Source: Rheinheimera baltica DSM 14885
GTDB lineage: Bacteria > Pseudomonadota > Gammaproteobacteria > Enterobacterales > Alteromonadaceae
DNA length: 64,000 bases
Direction of reading: 5' to 3'
Assembly (NCBI RefSeq): GCF_000425345.1
Contig: NZ_AUDG01000004.1
Span: 124,001 to 188,000, forward strand
The notes under the pieces were generated by a model. It ran no database searches. It saw only the letters and a list, made by a program, of their open reading frames with translations, and was not told where the DNA came from. Positions 54,051-62,658 of this stretch are shown here, in pieces. How positions within the stretch are numbered: position 1 is the first letter of the stretch; each line of letters begins with the position of its first letter. Position numbers and translations under genes: made by a program.

Positions 54051-54593
54051 TTATGAACCTTTGATCAGGTTAGAAAACCCTTCATTTTGAACTATTTTAC
54101 CAATCAAATTCTGAACTGCTGGCATTAACGCTTGAGCAGTTTGATTACATGCTGTCTCACCATAAAAGCTGCTTGTAAAAGAATAGCTTTCAGATACAGA
54201 TATTGACTGCCCATTCGATGAATTAATTGTCATAGCAATATCCCAACTGCCTGATGCAGATGAAAAATCAATTGAATTCAAGGTGCCTGTTAGGGTTACT
54301 GGAGCATTGCCATCATAGAGCTCTGCCATTTTCAACTCATCAACAAATGCTTTGCGAATAAACCCTTCAAAAGTTTGACCGTCAGGAGTTTTTATGGGTC
54401 CAACACCGCGACACATAATACTGGTTTTGCTTTCAGTGGCGGAGTTAAATTCACCAACATTTATATTGCTACCCACCACACTTTTTAATGATGAAATATT
54501 ATCAACTGATACAGCATATCGATTTACAGAGTAAGTTGAACAAGCAGAAAGGCTTAAAACAACCAATGAGGCTAAACCCAATTTTTTAAACAT
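54051..54593 (-). CDS. Lipoprotein of unknown function
   Basis: Of two nearby ATG codons, the one at 54593 (180 residues) follows AAGGA at a better distance than 54602. MFKKLGLASLVVLSLSAC is a lipoprotein signal. The mature part has three further cysteines (IMCRGVG, GETACNQ) and a beta-rich centre (FEGFIRKAFVDELKMAELYDGNAPVTLTGTLNSIDFSSASGSWD). The pattern (a small-protein 'fold with a conserved DELK' motif) is found in stress-type lipoproteins, but I do not recognise a named family. More AT-rich than most genes in the window. Confidence 0.65.
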   Translation of the reverse strand: MFKKLGLASLVVLSLSACSTYSVNRYAVSVDNISSLKSVVGSNINVGEFNSATESKTSIMCRGVGPIKTPDGQTFEGFIRKAFVDELKMAELYDGNAPVTLTGTLNSIDFSSASGSWDIAMTINSSNGQSISVSESYSFTSSFYGETACNQTAQALMPAVQNLIGKIVQNEGFSNLIKGS

Positions 54594-54747
54594 TGTATCC
54601 ATTTCCTTTTTTTTATTTTAACATCCAAACTATTTAGTATTTTTTCAACGCCCTTAAGGGGAATTAGACTTAGTAAACAATGCTTTAGTTTTACATTATT
54701 TATTTATCATGCATTATGTCTGTTACAAATTTTGCATGATTTTATTC

Positions 54748-54806
54748 TGCAACCTAAAGTGAAATCAAGTTGTTTATAAATGAAAGATTTCACATTTAAG
54801 TTGCAA
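54748..54806 (-). terminator. Large imperfect inverted repeat closing the SMC-like operon
   Basis: Left arm 54748-54766 (TGCAACCTAAAGTGAAATC) and right arm 54786-54806 pair over about 19 bases with one mismatch and one bulge, enclosing a 19-base AT-rich loop. The right arm begins within the last codons of the JetD-like gene (its stop is at 54796). It probably ends or protects the operon's mRNA, but its length and AT content could also mark a recombination site. Confidence 0.5.
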
Positions 54807-55659
54807 CATACAGCAATAACATCCCTTGCATATTCTGCTGCCTGAGCCCTTTAAGCTGCTCACAAAGTACCTGCTGGTAAGGCGTAAATTCAACTGCTAC
54901 GGTTTTTGCTTTGATACCCGCGATAAAGCCAAGCTGCTTAACCGGCAGCATCGATTGGCTGGCGTGTTGTTGCAGTGTGGCAAGCTCGGGTAAAAGCATG
55001 GCGCTGTAGCCTTCGTTTAAGGCAATACTTACCCCTTTGGCGTCAAAATCACCAAAGTACAAGGTAGGTTTATTCTGTTTAAGCCACTGTGCTTTAAGTG
55101 CTTTACAGCCGCTACTATATTGGCTGTCACCGCGATAAATAATCAGCGGTTGCTGATAGGGTAATTGCAGTGTAAATGCATCAAGCTGGTAAAAGCAGTC
55201 TAGGTTTTCTACTACCAATAATGCGTCAAACTGCATAAGTGGCAGTTGCTGCCAGTCGATGTCGATAATATCCGCAGCTATGCCGAAGCTAATATCAGCT
55301 GGCTTGTTCAGCTTTAATAACACCCTGTGCTGGCGGGGTTTTAGGCCAACACTTTTAAGCTCTTGCTGGCTGCGCGTGGCATTGTCTAATCTGCTGTGTT
55401 GTTCTGGTGCATCCAAATAGCAGGCGTGTTTTAACTGGCGCTGCACGCGGGCGATGTCGCTTAGCAAAGCCAGGCTAAAGCTAAACTGCGGCAGGTTAAG
55501 ACTGTTGCCTGGCACCAGTTCGTGCTCGATACACCAGAGCAGCACCTGCTGCACTGTTTTACTGCGGGTACTTACCCGTTCGCTGCCACTGGCATTTAGC
55601 CGTTGCTGCAGTTGCTGCAACCACCGCAGGCTTTGAGCAGTTAGCGCCGGGTAACTCAT
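54796..55659 (-). CDS. JetD/MksG-like Toprim protein (compact nuclease subunit)
   Basis: A 287-residue cytoplasmic protein, the fourth and last gene of the SMC-like operon; its ATG overlaps the preceding TGA by one base (TGATG). The C-terminal half is Toprim-like: LLVVENLDCFYQL (catalytic Glu, residue 151) and TLYFGDFDAKGVSIAL (Asp 204 and Asp 206, the DxD pair) match the catalytic signature of JetD, the plasmid-cutting subunit of Wadjet systems. JetD proteins are usually nearer 400 residues; here the N-terminal arm is shorter. By analogy it would cut DNA looped by the SMC complex. Family identity is inferred from motifs and gene context. Confidence 0.7.
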   Translation of the reverse strand: MSYPALTAQSLRWLQQLQQRLNASGSERVSTRSKTVQQVLLWCIEHELVPGNSLNLPQFSFSLALLSDIARVQRQLKHACYLDAPEQHSRLDNATRSQQELKSVGLKPRQHRVLLKLNKPADISFGIAADIIDIDWQQLPLMQFDALLVVENLDCFYQLDAFTLQLPYQQPLIIYRGDSQYSSGCKALKAQWLKQNKPTLYFGDFDAKGVSIALNEGYSAMLLPELATLQQHASQSMLPVKQLGFIAGIKAKTVAVEFTPYQQVLCEQLKGLRQQNMQGMLLLYVAT

Positions 55660-56900
55660 CAGGCAGCCTTTAAGCCCAGGCTGATATCACGAATAAGCAG
55701 TAACTGGTTCATGCTGCTGGCTGGCGCTTCGTCACGGACAATAGCAAACATCTGCTTTTCGTCCAGCGGCAGTGCTTGGTACTCGGCGATAATTTGATAC
55801 AACCAAATTTCGCTGTCCCATTCCAATTGCTGCTGGGCTAAATAATCCAGCGCACTCAGCTTTCCGCCGTGGTCAATAACGCGTAAGTAAAAGTTCTCCA
55901 CGTCAGTTTTCAGTGCTTGTTGCCGTGCGGCAATGGCGTCATCCTGCCATTGCTGGGCAAAACTAGCCGCTGGTGTTTCACTTAGCTGTGTCGCCTTAGT
56001 GCGCGGCAAGGCACGGACTAAGTCTGCCAATATTTGCCGCTCACTGGCTTTGTCCAGTGCAATGGCTGCATGTGGCTTTATGATGGCTGCTTGGTTAAAC
56101 AGGGCTGGCACGTCAGTGCGATTAGGGTAATCGGCTGGCTGATACTTCGGGTGCTGGCGCAAAAACGCTGCCATGTTGTTAATCAACATCGAACGCGCTT
56201 GTTGCTGGCGAAATTTAGCCAGCAGTTCCACCAAGCGTTTCTGCACTTCTAACAAACTACTGTGATGCGAGCTCAGCTGGTTTTGTAGTTGGCTTACCAG
56301 TAACTTTCGCAAATGATTATTGCCTTCAGACAGCTCAATCAGCTCGTTAAAATCGAGTAAATCCAAGCCATCAAGCAAACGTCGCAGTTGTTTTTGCGCC
56401 CGCTCATTCTCACGAATTTTATCATCCAGGCTGGCAACAAAGCCAAAGTCGCTGTTTAGCCGGTGCCATAAGCTGTCTATCGCTTCTTCAAACTGGCCGC
56501 TTAGATCATGCACCTGTTCGGTTAGCCGCTGCAGTTGCAGCTCGGCCACGCTGTAATCGCCTTTGTATTGCGCATCACGATACGCCTGCACCCGGTTACG
56601 GATTTGCTCCAGCTTTTCGGCCACATCGGCGTTAATTTGCCGCCGGTTTTCGTCGGCCACCATACTGGCAATTAATTCGCTAACTAACGGCCGCAGTGCC
56701 AGCGGTTGCTGCTCGTCGGGTCGCCATAAAATGCGCGCGGCAATCAGTTTTTTCAGCGCGCCTTCACTAAACGCCGTTTCATCAACAAACCCATCCAGAT
56801 AACCCTGCATCAGCGCTTTGTGGTGCTTGCCTAAAAGCGCTAACCGCTCGGCGCCGATGGTTAACAGGTTAGAGGCAATCGCGCTATCCACCGGGGCCAT
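55659..56900 (-). CDS. Kleisin-like (JetA/MksF/MukF-type) condensin subunit
   Basis: A 413-residue cytoplasmic protein, with TGATG overlaps at both its ends. The N-terminal 110 residues look like a winged helix (ALLGKHHKALMQGYL...ALKKLIAARILWRP), then a long mixed helical region with coiled-coil character (about 110-255, e.g. QLQRLTEQVHDLSGQFEEAIDSLWHRL), and a C-terminal segment (WDSEIWLYQIIAEYQALPLDEKQMFAIVRDEA) that could be the second winged helix. Size and layout fit JetA/MksF, the kleisin that bridges the SMC head domains. No sequence motif proves it; the assignment rests on position, length and architecture. Confidence 0.6.
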   Translation of the reverse strand: MAPVDSAIASNLLTIGAERLALLGKHHKALMQGYLDGFVDETAFSEGALKKLIAARILWRPDEQQPLALRPLVSELIASMVADENRRQINADVAEKLEQIRNRVQAYRDAQYKGDYSVAELQLQRLTEQVHDLSGQFEEAIDSLWHRLNSDFGFVASLDDKIRENERAQKQLRRLLDGLDLLDFNELIELSEGNNHLRKLLVSQLQNQLSSHHSSLLEVQKRLVELLAKFRQQQARSMLINNMAAFLRQHPKYQPADYPNRTDVPALFNQAAIIKPHAAIALDKASERQILADLVRALPRTKATQLSETPAASFAQQWQDDAIAARQQALKTDVENFYLRVIDHGGKLSALDYLAQQQLEWDSEIWLYQIIAEYQALPLDEKQMFAIVRDEAPASSMNQLLLIRDISLGLKAA

Positions 56901-57520
56901 CAGATTAAGGCCTCCTGTGTCGGGGTGTCGTCTACCGGCAGGTGCTCTTCGTCACGAATAAAGCGAATAACATCAATTAAATAATCAATTTTACCGGTGA
57001 CAATGTAGTACTGCCGCTCCTGGTGCGGTTGCAGCAGGTAACCATGCTCTTTTAAGCGGCGGAAAATCAGTTTTACCTGGTTATCCAGCTGTTCACTTTG
57101 GCTGTTAAAAAAGCGGTCGCTGGCCAGCTGATTAAGGCGCTGCCGCAGGCTTTGGTTATCTTCAGTACGTAGGATAAACTCCTGCAACTTAATGGTGTCG
57201 CCTGCCGTTAATGCGCTATCGCGGCCCAACGTTTCCTGCACCAATTGCAGCCATTCCAGCAACGGCAGCAGTGACTGCACTGTTAAGGCAAATAGGCCGC
57301 TTAGCTGCTCACGGGCGTCTTTTGTTAGCTCGTGATAACCCAGAAAAAATACACTGTTGTCTTCATTTGCCACCAAACGCCGGTTAAGCGGGCGCAGGTA
57401 ATGGTTAATGTCGTGCTGGGTTTGCTCCACGCTTAAATGACGAAACGCATCTTCATCGGTGATGCAGCAAATAAACTCGCCAGCCAGCAGGCGCTCAAGT
57501 AAAGGTCCGTGTTGCAACAT
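56900..57520 (-). CDS. MksE/JetB-like KITE subunit
   Basis: A 206-residue protein with 1-base overlaps at both ends (TAATG with the SMC-like gene, TGATG with the kleisin-like gene). It is largely helical with two winged-helix-like parts: LLERLLAGEFICCITDEDAFRHL at the N-terminus and LIFRRLKEHGYLLQPHQERQYYIVTGKIDYL at the C-terminus. This is the length and fold pattern of MksE/JetB/MukE, the dimeric KITE subunit that binds the kleisin. Identity by architecture and context. Confidence 0.65.
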   Translation of the reverse strand: MLQHGPLLERLLAGEFICCITDEDAFRHLSVEQTQHDINHYLRPLNRRLVANEDNSVFFLGYHELTKDAREQLSGLFALTVQSLLPLLEWLQLVQETLGRDSALTAGDTIKLQEFILRTEDNQSLRQRLNQLASDRFFNSQSEQLDNQVKLIFRRLKEHGYLLQPHQERQYYIVTGKIDYLIDVIRFIRDEEHLPVDDTPTQEALI

Positions 57521-60500
57521 TAGCTTGCCTCCTGCTGTTTGCTGGCCAGTCGCTCGGCTAAGCGGCTAACTTTTGGCTGAATGCGTTTTAATCGGCGTTT
57601 AGCCGGTTCATGCTGATCAGGTTCAATTAAATAGCGGTGCGAAAACAGCATCAGTACGTCCGACTCCGGGTTGGGGAAGGCACCAACAATTACAATGTTA
57701 TTGCTGCTACAGGCAGCAAACAGTTTTTCCACATTGTGATACGCTAGCGTGCCAATTTCATCGATTGGCCAGTGAATAGCCACCTTGGCATCGCCACGCA
57801 GCAAGCGGGTAAAAGCCAGTAAATACTTACATAAAATTAAGTAAGCCATACCGTGGCTGGACGATTCCAGCAGCTGGCGATCATTTTTAATTACCAGCTC
57901 AGAGCCACCTTCGCTTAAATGCAATTCAAGGCGCAGCAGCGATTCAATGCTGTATTGCTCATCTGCACGTAGCAGATCGACTACATCGGCCAGCGCGTTT
58001 AGGTATTGATCAGAGGGCAGTGCTTTGCCTGAAGCGCCCCAGTCATCATACAGTTTGGCGAAGTGCTTTAACGGCTGCCAAAAGCCCAGCTCGTCTATGG
58101 TGGATAAAATGCGCACTTCAGATTTACTAATACCCTCAAGCACCAAGTCGTCGGCGACGGCTTCACTTAAACGCCGGCTTTGCAGTGCAATACGGCGGTT
58201 TATGTCGCTAAACACGGTAAAGAACTTTTTAAGATCGCCGCCAATATTTTCGCCCATTTCCAGCAGTTGTTGCTGCGCATCTTTTAAAATTTGCAGCAGG
58301 CTGTGCAAAATAGGCAATTGCTGGCGTTTACCGGCATGCTCGGGTAACTGGCGTTGTTCGTGCTGCAGCCGGTCTAAAAACTCGGGTCCGGCATCTTTGC
58401 TTAAGATCGTTTCAAACTGTTCCAGCGCCGTTTTTAATGCGCCGTCCAGTTTGCTGCGTTGCTCCAGCGCTTCGTTAGCCCGCGCCAGCCGCTCGACAAT
58501 ATCAGCAGAAGCAACAAGCGTTGCCGGGCTAACATCGGCCAGATATAACTCGTTAAAGCGGGCAAATACCGGCCGTAACTGCGCCAGCAGTTGCTCAGCC
58601 TGGCTCATCAACTCCTGTTGCTGGCGTTTTTGCTCGTCAAGTTTTTTCTGGTTAGCGCTGTAATCGGCTTTTTGCTGCTCAAGTGCTTGCTTAACCGCAC
58701 GCAGCTGCTGTTTTAAGTCGGTTTCTTTTGCTAACAACTCTGGACGAAGTTGTTGCCAGTCCAGCGCGATAAATTTTTGCCAGGCAGTTAATTCATCCTG
58801 ACGCGCCTCAACTGCTTTAATGTCGGTTTTAAGTTGATCTTGCTTGTACTTAAGCTCAGTTAAACGACGCGGGTCAATACCCTTGGCTGACAGCTCTTCG
58901 TTAAACGCTTGCTGCAGCTCTTTAATCTGGTTTTTATTGTCGTCGCGCTTATGTTCCAGCTGACGTTCCAGCTCGTCTATTTGCTCGTCAAACACTTGCA
59001 GTTCGGCCTGCCAGTCAGCTTTGTGCTCTAGTTTCTGGCTGTTGTGGTCAGCTTTGAGTGCTTGTAAGTCGGCGTCTTGCTGCTGCTTCAGTTTTTCCAG
59101 CTGTTGCTGCTGAGCGGCCAGATCGGCTTTAACATCAGCTTGCCGTTTAGCAACAAGCTCACGCTGCTGCGCCTGCAGCCGGTTGCGCGCATCGCGGGCA
59201 TAATCGATATTTTGCTCAAACTGGGTAAGCTGCCACTGTGCCTGCTCCAGCTGGGCACGGCTAATTTCGGCTTGCTCGTGCTGTTGTTGCAGGTTTTTTT
59301 CGGTCTGGGTTTTATCTGCCGTGGCCTGCACCAATTGCTGCTCAGCGCTGGCGATACGGTGACGAATGGCAGCTTCGTCCTGGGCATAGTCGGGAGTGTC
59401 AATTGCGGCTAACTCCAGCTGTAAACCATACAGGCTGTCGCTAAGTTCAGTGAAATGCGGTTGTAAATCCTGCCTTTCCAGCAAACGTTCATCCAGCACC
59501 TTGCCCAGCTTTTGCTCCCAACCGTTGTAGTGCAGGCGAAGAAAATGACGCAAACTGCCCTGCTCTGGTGTTAGCTGACGGTGCAATTGCTGCAATTGTT
59601 GCTCGGCACTGTGCAGCGCTTTTCGGCTAAGTTCCAGTTGCTGATCGGCATTATCACGCGCCGTGCGCGCCTGCTGATGCTGCTGTTGCAATTGCTGCAG
59701 TTTCCGTCCTTGTTGCTGTGCCTGTTGCTGAGCCTGCTCTAACCGCAGCTCTGCACTTCGCTGCTCTTCCAACTCGGCCTCTGTCAGGCTAGACGTCGCT
59801 AATTGACTTTGTAGTACGGCAATACTGCTGCTGATACTACTAAGCTGCTCGGCAAACTGCTGCTGCGCCTGTTGCAAACGGCTTTGAAATGTCTGTTCTA
59901 ACACGGCTAGCTTATTATCTTGCTGTTCGCGGGTGCTGTCTTTTTGCTGTTGCAGTTGGCGGGCTTTGCCGCGGTGTTGCTCGCTTAAGCGGTTAAAAGC
60001 TTCGGCCAGCTTTATTTTACGCTGCTCTAGCTGACGCTCTAAGTCGCCGTGCTGCTCTACCATCAGCTGATATTGCTCTACAGTTTCTTCCAGCTGTTCA
60101 CGCCATAATGGCAAAGCATCACTGTCACGCTGCAGCTTAGGCATATCTTTGCTGTCATAGTCGTCATAACGCTGTTGTAGTTGATCTAAGCGGGCACTGG
60201 TTTCATGTAAATCGGCTTCGGCTTTTGCCAGCGCGCTGTTTAGCTCCAGTTGCTGCTGGCTAAACTGCTCTTTTAAACTTTGCAGCTGGCCGCGCAGCGC
60301 ATTGACCTGCTGCTCAGCATCGGCTTTGCGCAGCTTTTGCGCGCTGTCATCTTGTTGTAACAACGGCAATAAAGCGACTAACTGGGCTTCGCTGGCCGCT
60401 AATTGCTGCGCCAGCTGGTTTAACCGCTCAAAATCCTGCTGCAATTTGTCTAACCGCATCGACTGGCGCATTTGCTGGATCCACTCTCGCGCCTTGGTAT

Positions 60501-61185
60501 TTTTTACCTTGGTGGTAGGCAGCGTTACGCCGTCTTCTTCAAAAATAGCCGCCAACATGGCTTTTAGCGTGTCCATTTTGCCTTCTTTGGCATGCACCGC
60601 ACTAACCAGCTTTTCAATATGCCGTAACTTATGGCCGCTGCCTACCAGACTAAAACTGCCGGCCAAACGTCGCAGTTTTACGCTGTCGGCATTGTTACCG
60701 CGCAAAGCCGCAGCGTCGTTTTGAATAATACTGCGATACTCGCTGGTGGCGCTGATTTTAGCTGACACCTGCACCTCGGGCCGGCTGCGCATCGCTGCTG
60801 CCCAATCGCTGTAGCTCATGGCTTTTACATCATCGCCACTGTGTATCAGATAAAAGTCACTCTGATAGGCTGCACCAACAAAGCGGTAATCCACCCCGCC
60901 GTCGCTTTTCCGGGTTAGCACCACCTGACACACCGCGCCATCTTCGCGTTGATATTCATAAATCAGGTAGCTGTTCGAAAACGGCAGGTAAAATTCATCA
61001 AACTTTTTGCGGGTTTTGGGCACCACCCGGTTTGGCTGTTCGCCATAAAACACAGGCACTAAACGTTGCAGTGTGGTTTTACCCGAGGCATTGGTACCAC
61101 AAATATTAGTGTGCTGATCCAGCTGTAACTCCACCACGCCAGGTAGATGAGTGTGCAGCAACACAATACGGAGTAATTGAGACAT
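57520..61185 (-). CDS. SMC-like (MksB/JetC-type) coiled-coil ATPase
   Basis: The ATG at 61185 has AGGA six bases upstream; the frame runs 11 codons further without support. The 1221-residue protein begins MSQLLRIVLLHTHLPGVVELQL and has Walker A GTNASGKT near residue 30. Residues about 240-600 and 610-930 are long Gln/Leu/Glu-rich coiled coils separated by a short hinge-like break. At the C-terminus, SSSHGMAYLIL replaces the usual ABC signature S-G-G and IHWPIDEIG is Walker B. The overall plan fits the MksB/JetC/MukB branch, with a head split between the two ends. It is the first gene of the tetracistronic operon, which differs from the usual jetABCD order. Likely role: DNA loop extrusion that senses small circular DNA. 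Confidence 0.8.
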   Translation of the reverse strand: MSQLLRIVLLHTHLPGVVELQLDQHTNICGTNASGKTTLQRLVPVFYGEQPNRVVPKTRKKFDEFYLPFSNSYLIYEYQREDGAVCQVVLTRKSDGGVDYRFVGAAYQSDFYLIHSGDDVKAMSYSDWAAAMRSRPEVQVSAKISATSEYRSIIQNDAAALRGNNADSVKLRRLAGSFSLVGSGHKLRHIEKLVSAVHAKEGKMDTLKAMLAAIFEEDGVTLPTTKVKNTKAREWIQQMRQSMRLDKLQQDFERLNQLAQQLAASEAQLVALLPLLQQDDSAQKLRKADAEQQVNALRGQLQSLKEQFSQQQLELNSALAKAEADLHETSARLDQLQQRYDDYDSKDMPKLQRDSDALPLWREQLEETVEQYQLMVEQHGDLERQLEQRKIKLAEAFNRLSEQHRGKARQLQQQKDSTREQQDNKLAVLEQTFQSRLQQAQQQFAEQLSSISSSIAVLQSQLATSSLTEAELEEQRSAELRLEQAQQQAQQQGRKLQQLQQQHQQARTARDNADQQLELSRKALHSAEQQLQQLHRQLTPEQGSLRHFLRLHYNGWEQKLGKVLDERLLERQDLQPHFTELSDSLYGLQLELAAIDTPDYAQDEAAIRHRIASAEQQLVQATADKTQTEKNLQQQHEQAEISRAQLEQAQWQLTQFEQNIDYARDARNRLQAQQRELVAKRQADVKADLAAQQQQLEKLKQQQDADLQALKADHNSQKLEHKADWQAELQVFDEQIDELERQLEHKRDDNKNQIKELQQAFNEELSAKGIDPRRLTELKYKQDQLKTDIKAVEARQDELTAWQKFIALDWQQLRPELLAKETDLKQQLRAVKQALEQQKADYSANQKKLDEQKRQQQELMSQAEQLLAQLRPVFARFNELYLADVSPATLVASADIVERLARANEALEQRSKLDGALKTALEQFETILSKDAGPEFLDRLQHEQRQLPEHAGKRQQLPILHSLLQILKDAQQQLLEMGENIGGDLKKFFTVFSDINRRIALQSRRLSEAVADDLVLEGISKSEVRILSTIDELGFWQPLKHFAKLYDDWGASGKALPSDQYLNALADVVDLLRADEQYSIESLLRLELHLSEGGSELVIKNDRQLLESSSHGMAYLILCKYLLAFTRLLRGDAKVAIHWPIDEIGTLAYHNVEKLFAACSSNNIVIVGAFPNPESDVLMLFSHRYLIEPDQHEPAKRRLKRIQPKVSRLAERLASKQQEAS

Positions 61186-61521
61186 AGCGCATCCTGTCGG
61201 CCGCGCTGAGTTCAGCAATAAAATGGAGCGCGGCGAATATCAAATAATGCTGGATATTATCCACGTAAATGCCATAAACGCTAGCCCCGCGGACATAACA
61301 GACTTTCACACGCTAACAAGCAGGTTAAGGCTTTCGTTTGTAGACATAAGGTTACATAAACACAAACATAAAGCCTTGAAAAAGCGTCAGATTTATTTAC
61401 AAAAGTAATTAGCAAGGGAGACGGGCAAATTATAAACTTTTGTTTTAATTGATTTTTAACAAAATTAAAACATGGCCCAAAAATTGCTAACACGAAGAAA
61501 TGTTAAATAGGAGTGATAAAA
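61186..61521. other. Intergenic region between the SMC-like operon and the PEP-CTERM-type gene
   Basis: This 336-base divergent region holds the start of the SMC-like operon's transcript (no convincing sigma-70 hexamers picked out on the minus strand) and, on the plus strand, the sigma-54-type promoter at 61473-61489. The part 61330-61470 is AT-rich with no gene. No repeats or tRNA were seen. Confidence 0.5.
61473..61489 (+). promoter_or_regulatory. Sigma-54 (-24/-12) promoter of the PEP-CTERM-type gene
   Basis: TGGCCCAAAAATTGCTA has GG (61474-61475) and GC (61486-61487) separated by exactly 10 bases, as sigma-54 requires, with TTGC at -12 and TGGC at -24 matching the consensus. It lies 33 bases before the gene's likely start. 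PEP-CTERM genes in proteobacteria are often under PrsK/PrsR-type sigma-54 control. Confidence 0.7.
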
Positions 61522-62469
61522 TTGATTAAAAAATACACAAAAGCAGCCTTGTTAGCAACTTTCGCCTTAGCCTTTGACGCGAGTGCGGGGGTTATTGTGA
61601 ATGCATCCACAGGTTGTTTACCCCTAGCCGGTACTGGATCGAGCAGCTGGGACAGTTTAGAAGCCAATGGTACGGTAAGTAGCAGCTGTGGTGAGTCTTC
61701 TGCCTGGGCCAGCATAGATAGCGACACTGCTACTGTGAAATTATACACCAATGCAACGACGACGCCAGGTTCAGTATACAATACTACTTTAGCAAACGCG
61801 GCAATATACGACACCATTACACTGCTGTCAGAGTTGGACTATGTGCAGGTTGCGCTTGAGCTTTACTTTCACTTTGACATGAGTGCTAATTACACTTTTC
61901 CGGCTGGTACTGAGGTTTTAACCGCCCCTAACGCAAGAAATTTTAGCCCGGGAGCGTTAAGCAGAATACAAGGCGAATTTGGCATTAGTGGTTATGACTA
62001 CAATGCAGAACCCGATAACTACGAAGAAATTTACGGCAGATACCGCTTTAATGCTGATTATGAGTTTAACTTTCAGGCGGGGCCTTTTATCGCGAATAAT
62101 TACCCTTCAGAACATTTGGTGACCGAGCGTTTTAACGATACTCAAACTGAAAGTTTCGACTTGCCAAATGCACGTTCAAGCGGCTTCGTTATTAGCCAAA
62201 TCCTGAATTTACCCAGCAATTCAACACTGGATTTATTTTACAGTATTGATATGAGCCAAATATGCTCATTAGCGGCACTATGTAACTTAACGGCTGACGG
62301 TAGCAATACATTCTCTATTGGTTTAACCGCGCTAAATGGGACTTTGGTATCTGAAAATGGTTATGGTTATCAGCCAGCAAACGGTTCGCCAAATGCGGTA
62401 TCTGCGCCTGCAACCTTAGGTATGTTTGCATTGGGTTTATTGATGCTAGCCCGTAGACGGATCAAGTAA
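61522..62469 (+). CDS. PEP-CTERM-type secreted protein
   Basis: The frame opens with GTG 61513, which lies inside the GGAG ribosome site (61510-61513); the TTG at 61522, eight bases beyond it, is the more likely start (about 315 residues). A signal peptide (through AFDASAG) precedes a large Ser/Thr/Asn/Tyr-rich beta region. The C-terminus is VSAPATLGMFALGLLMLARRRIK: a short Pro-containing motif, one hydrophobic helix and a basic tail, which is the PEP-CTERM (exosortase) sorting signal in the 'APATL' variant used by Alteromonadales. It should be cleaved by an exosortase elsewhere and placed on the surface, perhaps in biofilm matrix. Confidence 0.85.
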   Translation: MIKKYTKAALLATFALAFDASAGVIVNASTGCLPLAGTGSSSWDSLEANGTVSSSCGESSAWASIDSDTATVKLYTNATTTPGSVYNTTLANAAIYDTITLLSELDYVQVALELYFHFDMSANYTFPAGTEVLTAPNARNFSPGALSRIQGEFGISGYDYNAEPDNYEEIYGRYRFNADYEFNFQAGPFIANNYPSEHLVTERFNDTQTESFDLPNARSSGFVISQILNLPSNSTLDLFYSIDMSQICSLAALCNLTADGSNTFSIGLTALNGTLVSENGYGYQPANGSPNAVSAPATLGMFALGLLMLARRRIK

Positions 62470-62486
62470 ATCGCTATCATCAATTT

Positions 62487-62521
62487 AGCTATTATCGCAG
62501 TATTGCACCGCGATAATAGCT
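62487..62521 (+). terminator. Perfect 12-bp hairpin after the PEP-CTERM-type gene
   Basis: AGCTATTATCGC / GCGATAATAGCT with an eleven-base loop, 18 bases after the stop codon. No T run follows, but the stem is strong. Confidence 0.6.
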
Positions 62522-62658
62522 GCTAGCGCCCCATTGTATTATCGTTATCGCTTCGCAAAATCAATCTGTAAATTACTCAGATATATTTATCACCATTCAC
62601 TTTTGATTAAGCAAAAATATATTAACTTCATGTTTTATTTATTAAATCGGAGAGAATT

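Noticed and set aside
58025-58663. 212-residue plus-strand frame rich in Ser, Cys and Arg
   Set aside because: Antisense shadow of the Gln/Leu-rich coiled coil of the SMC-like ATPase; typical of the reverse of CAG-type codons.
57520-61185. Housekeeping MukB
   Set aside because: MukB is about 1480 residues in an F-E-B operon without a Toprim gene; here length, order and the fourth gene differ.
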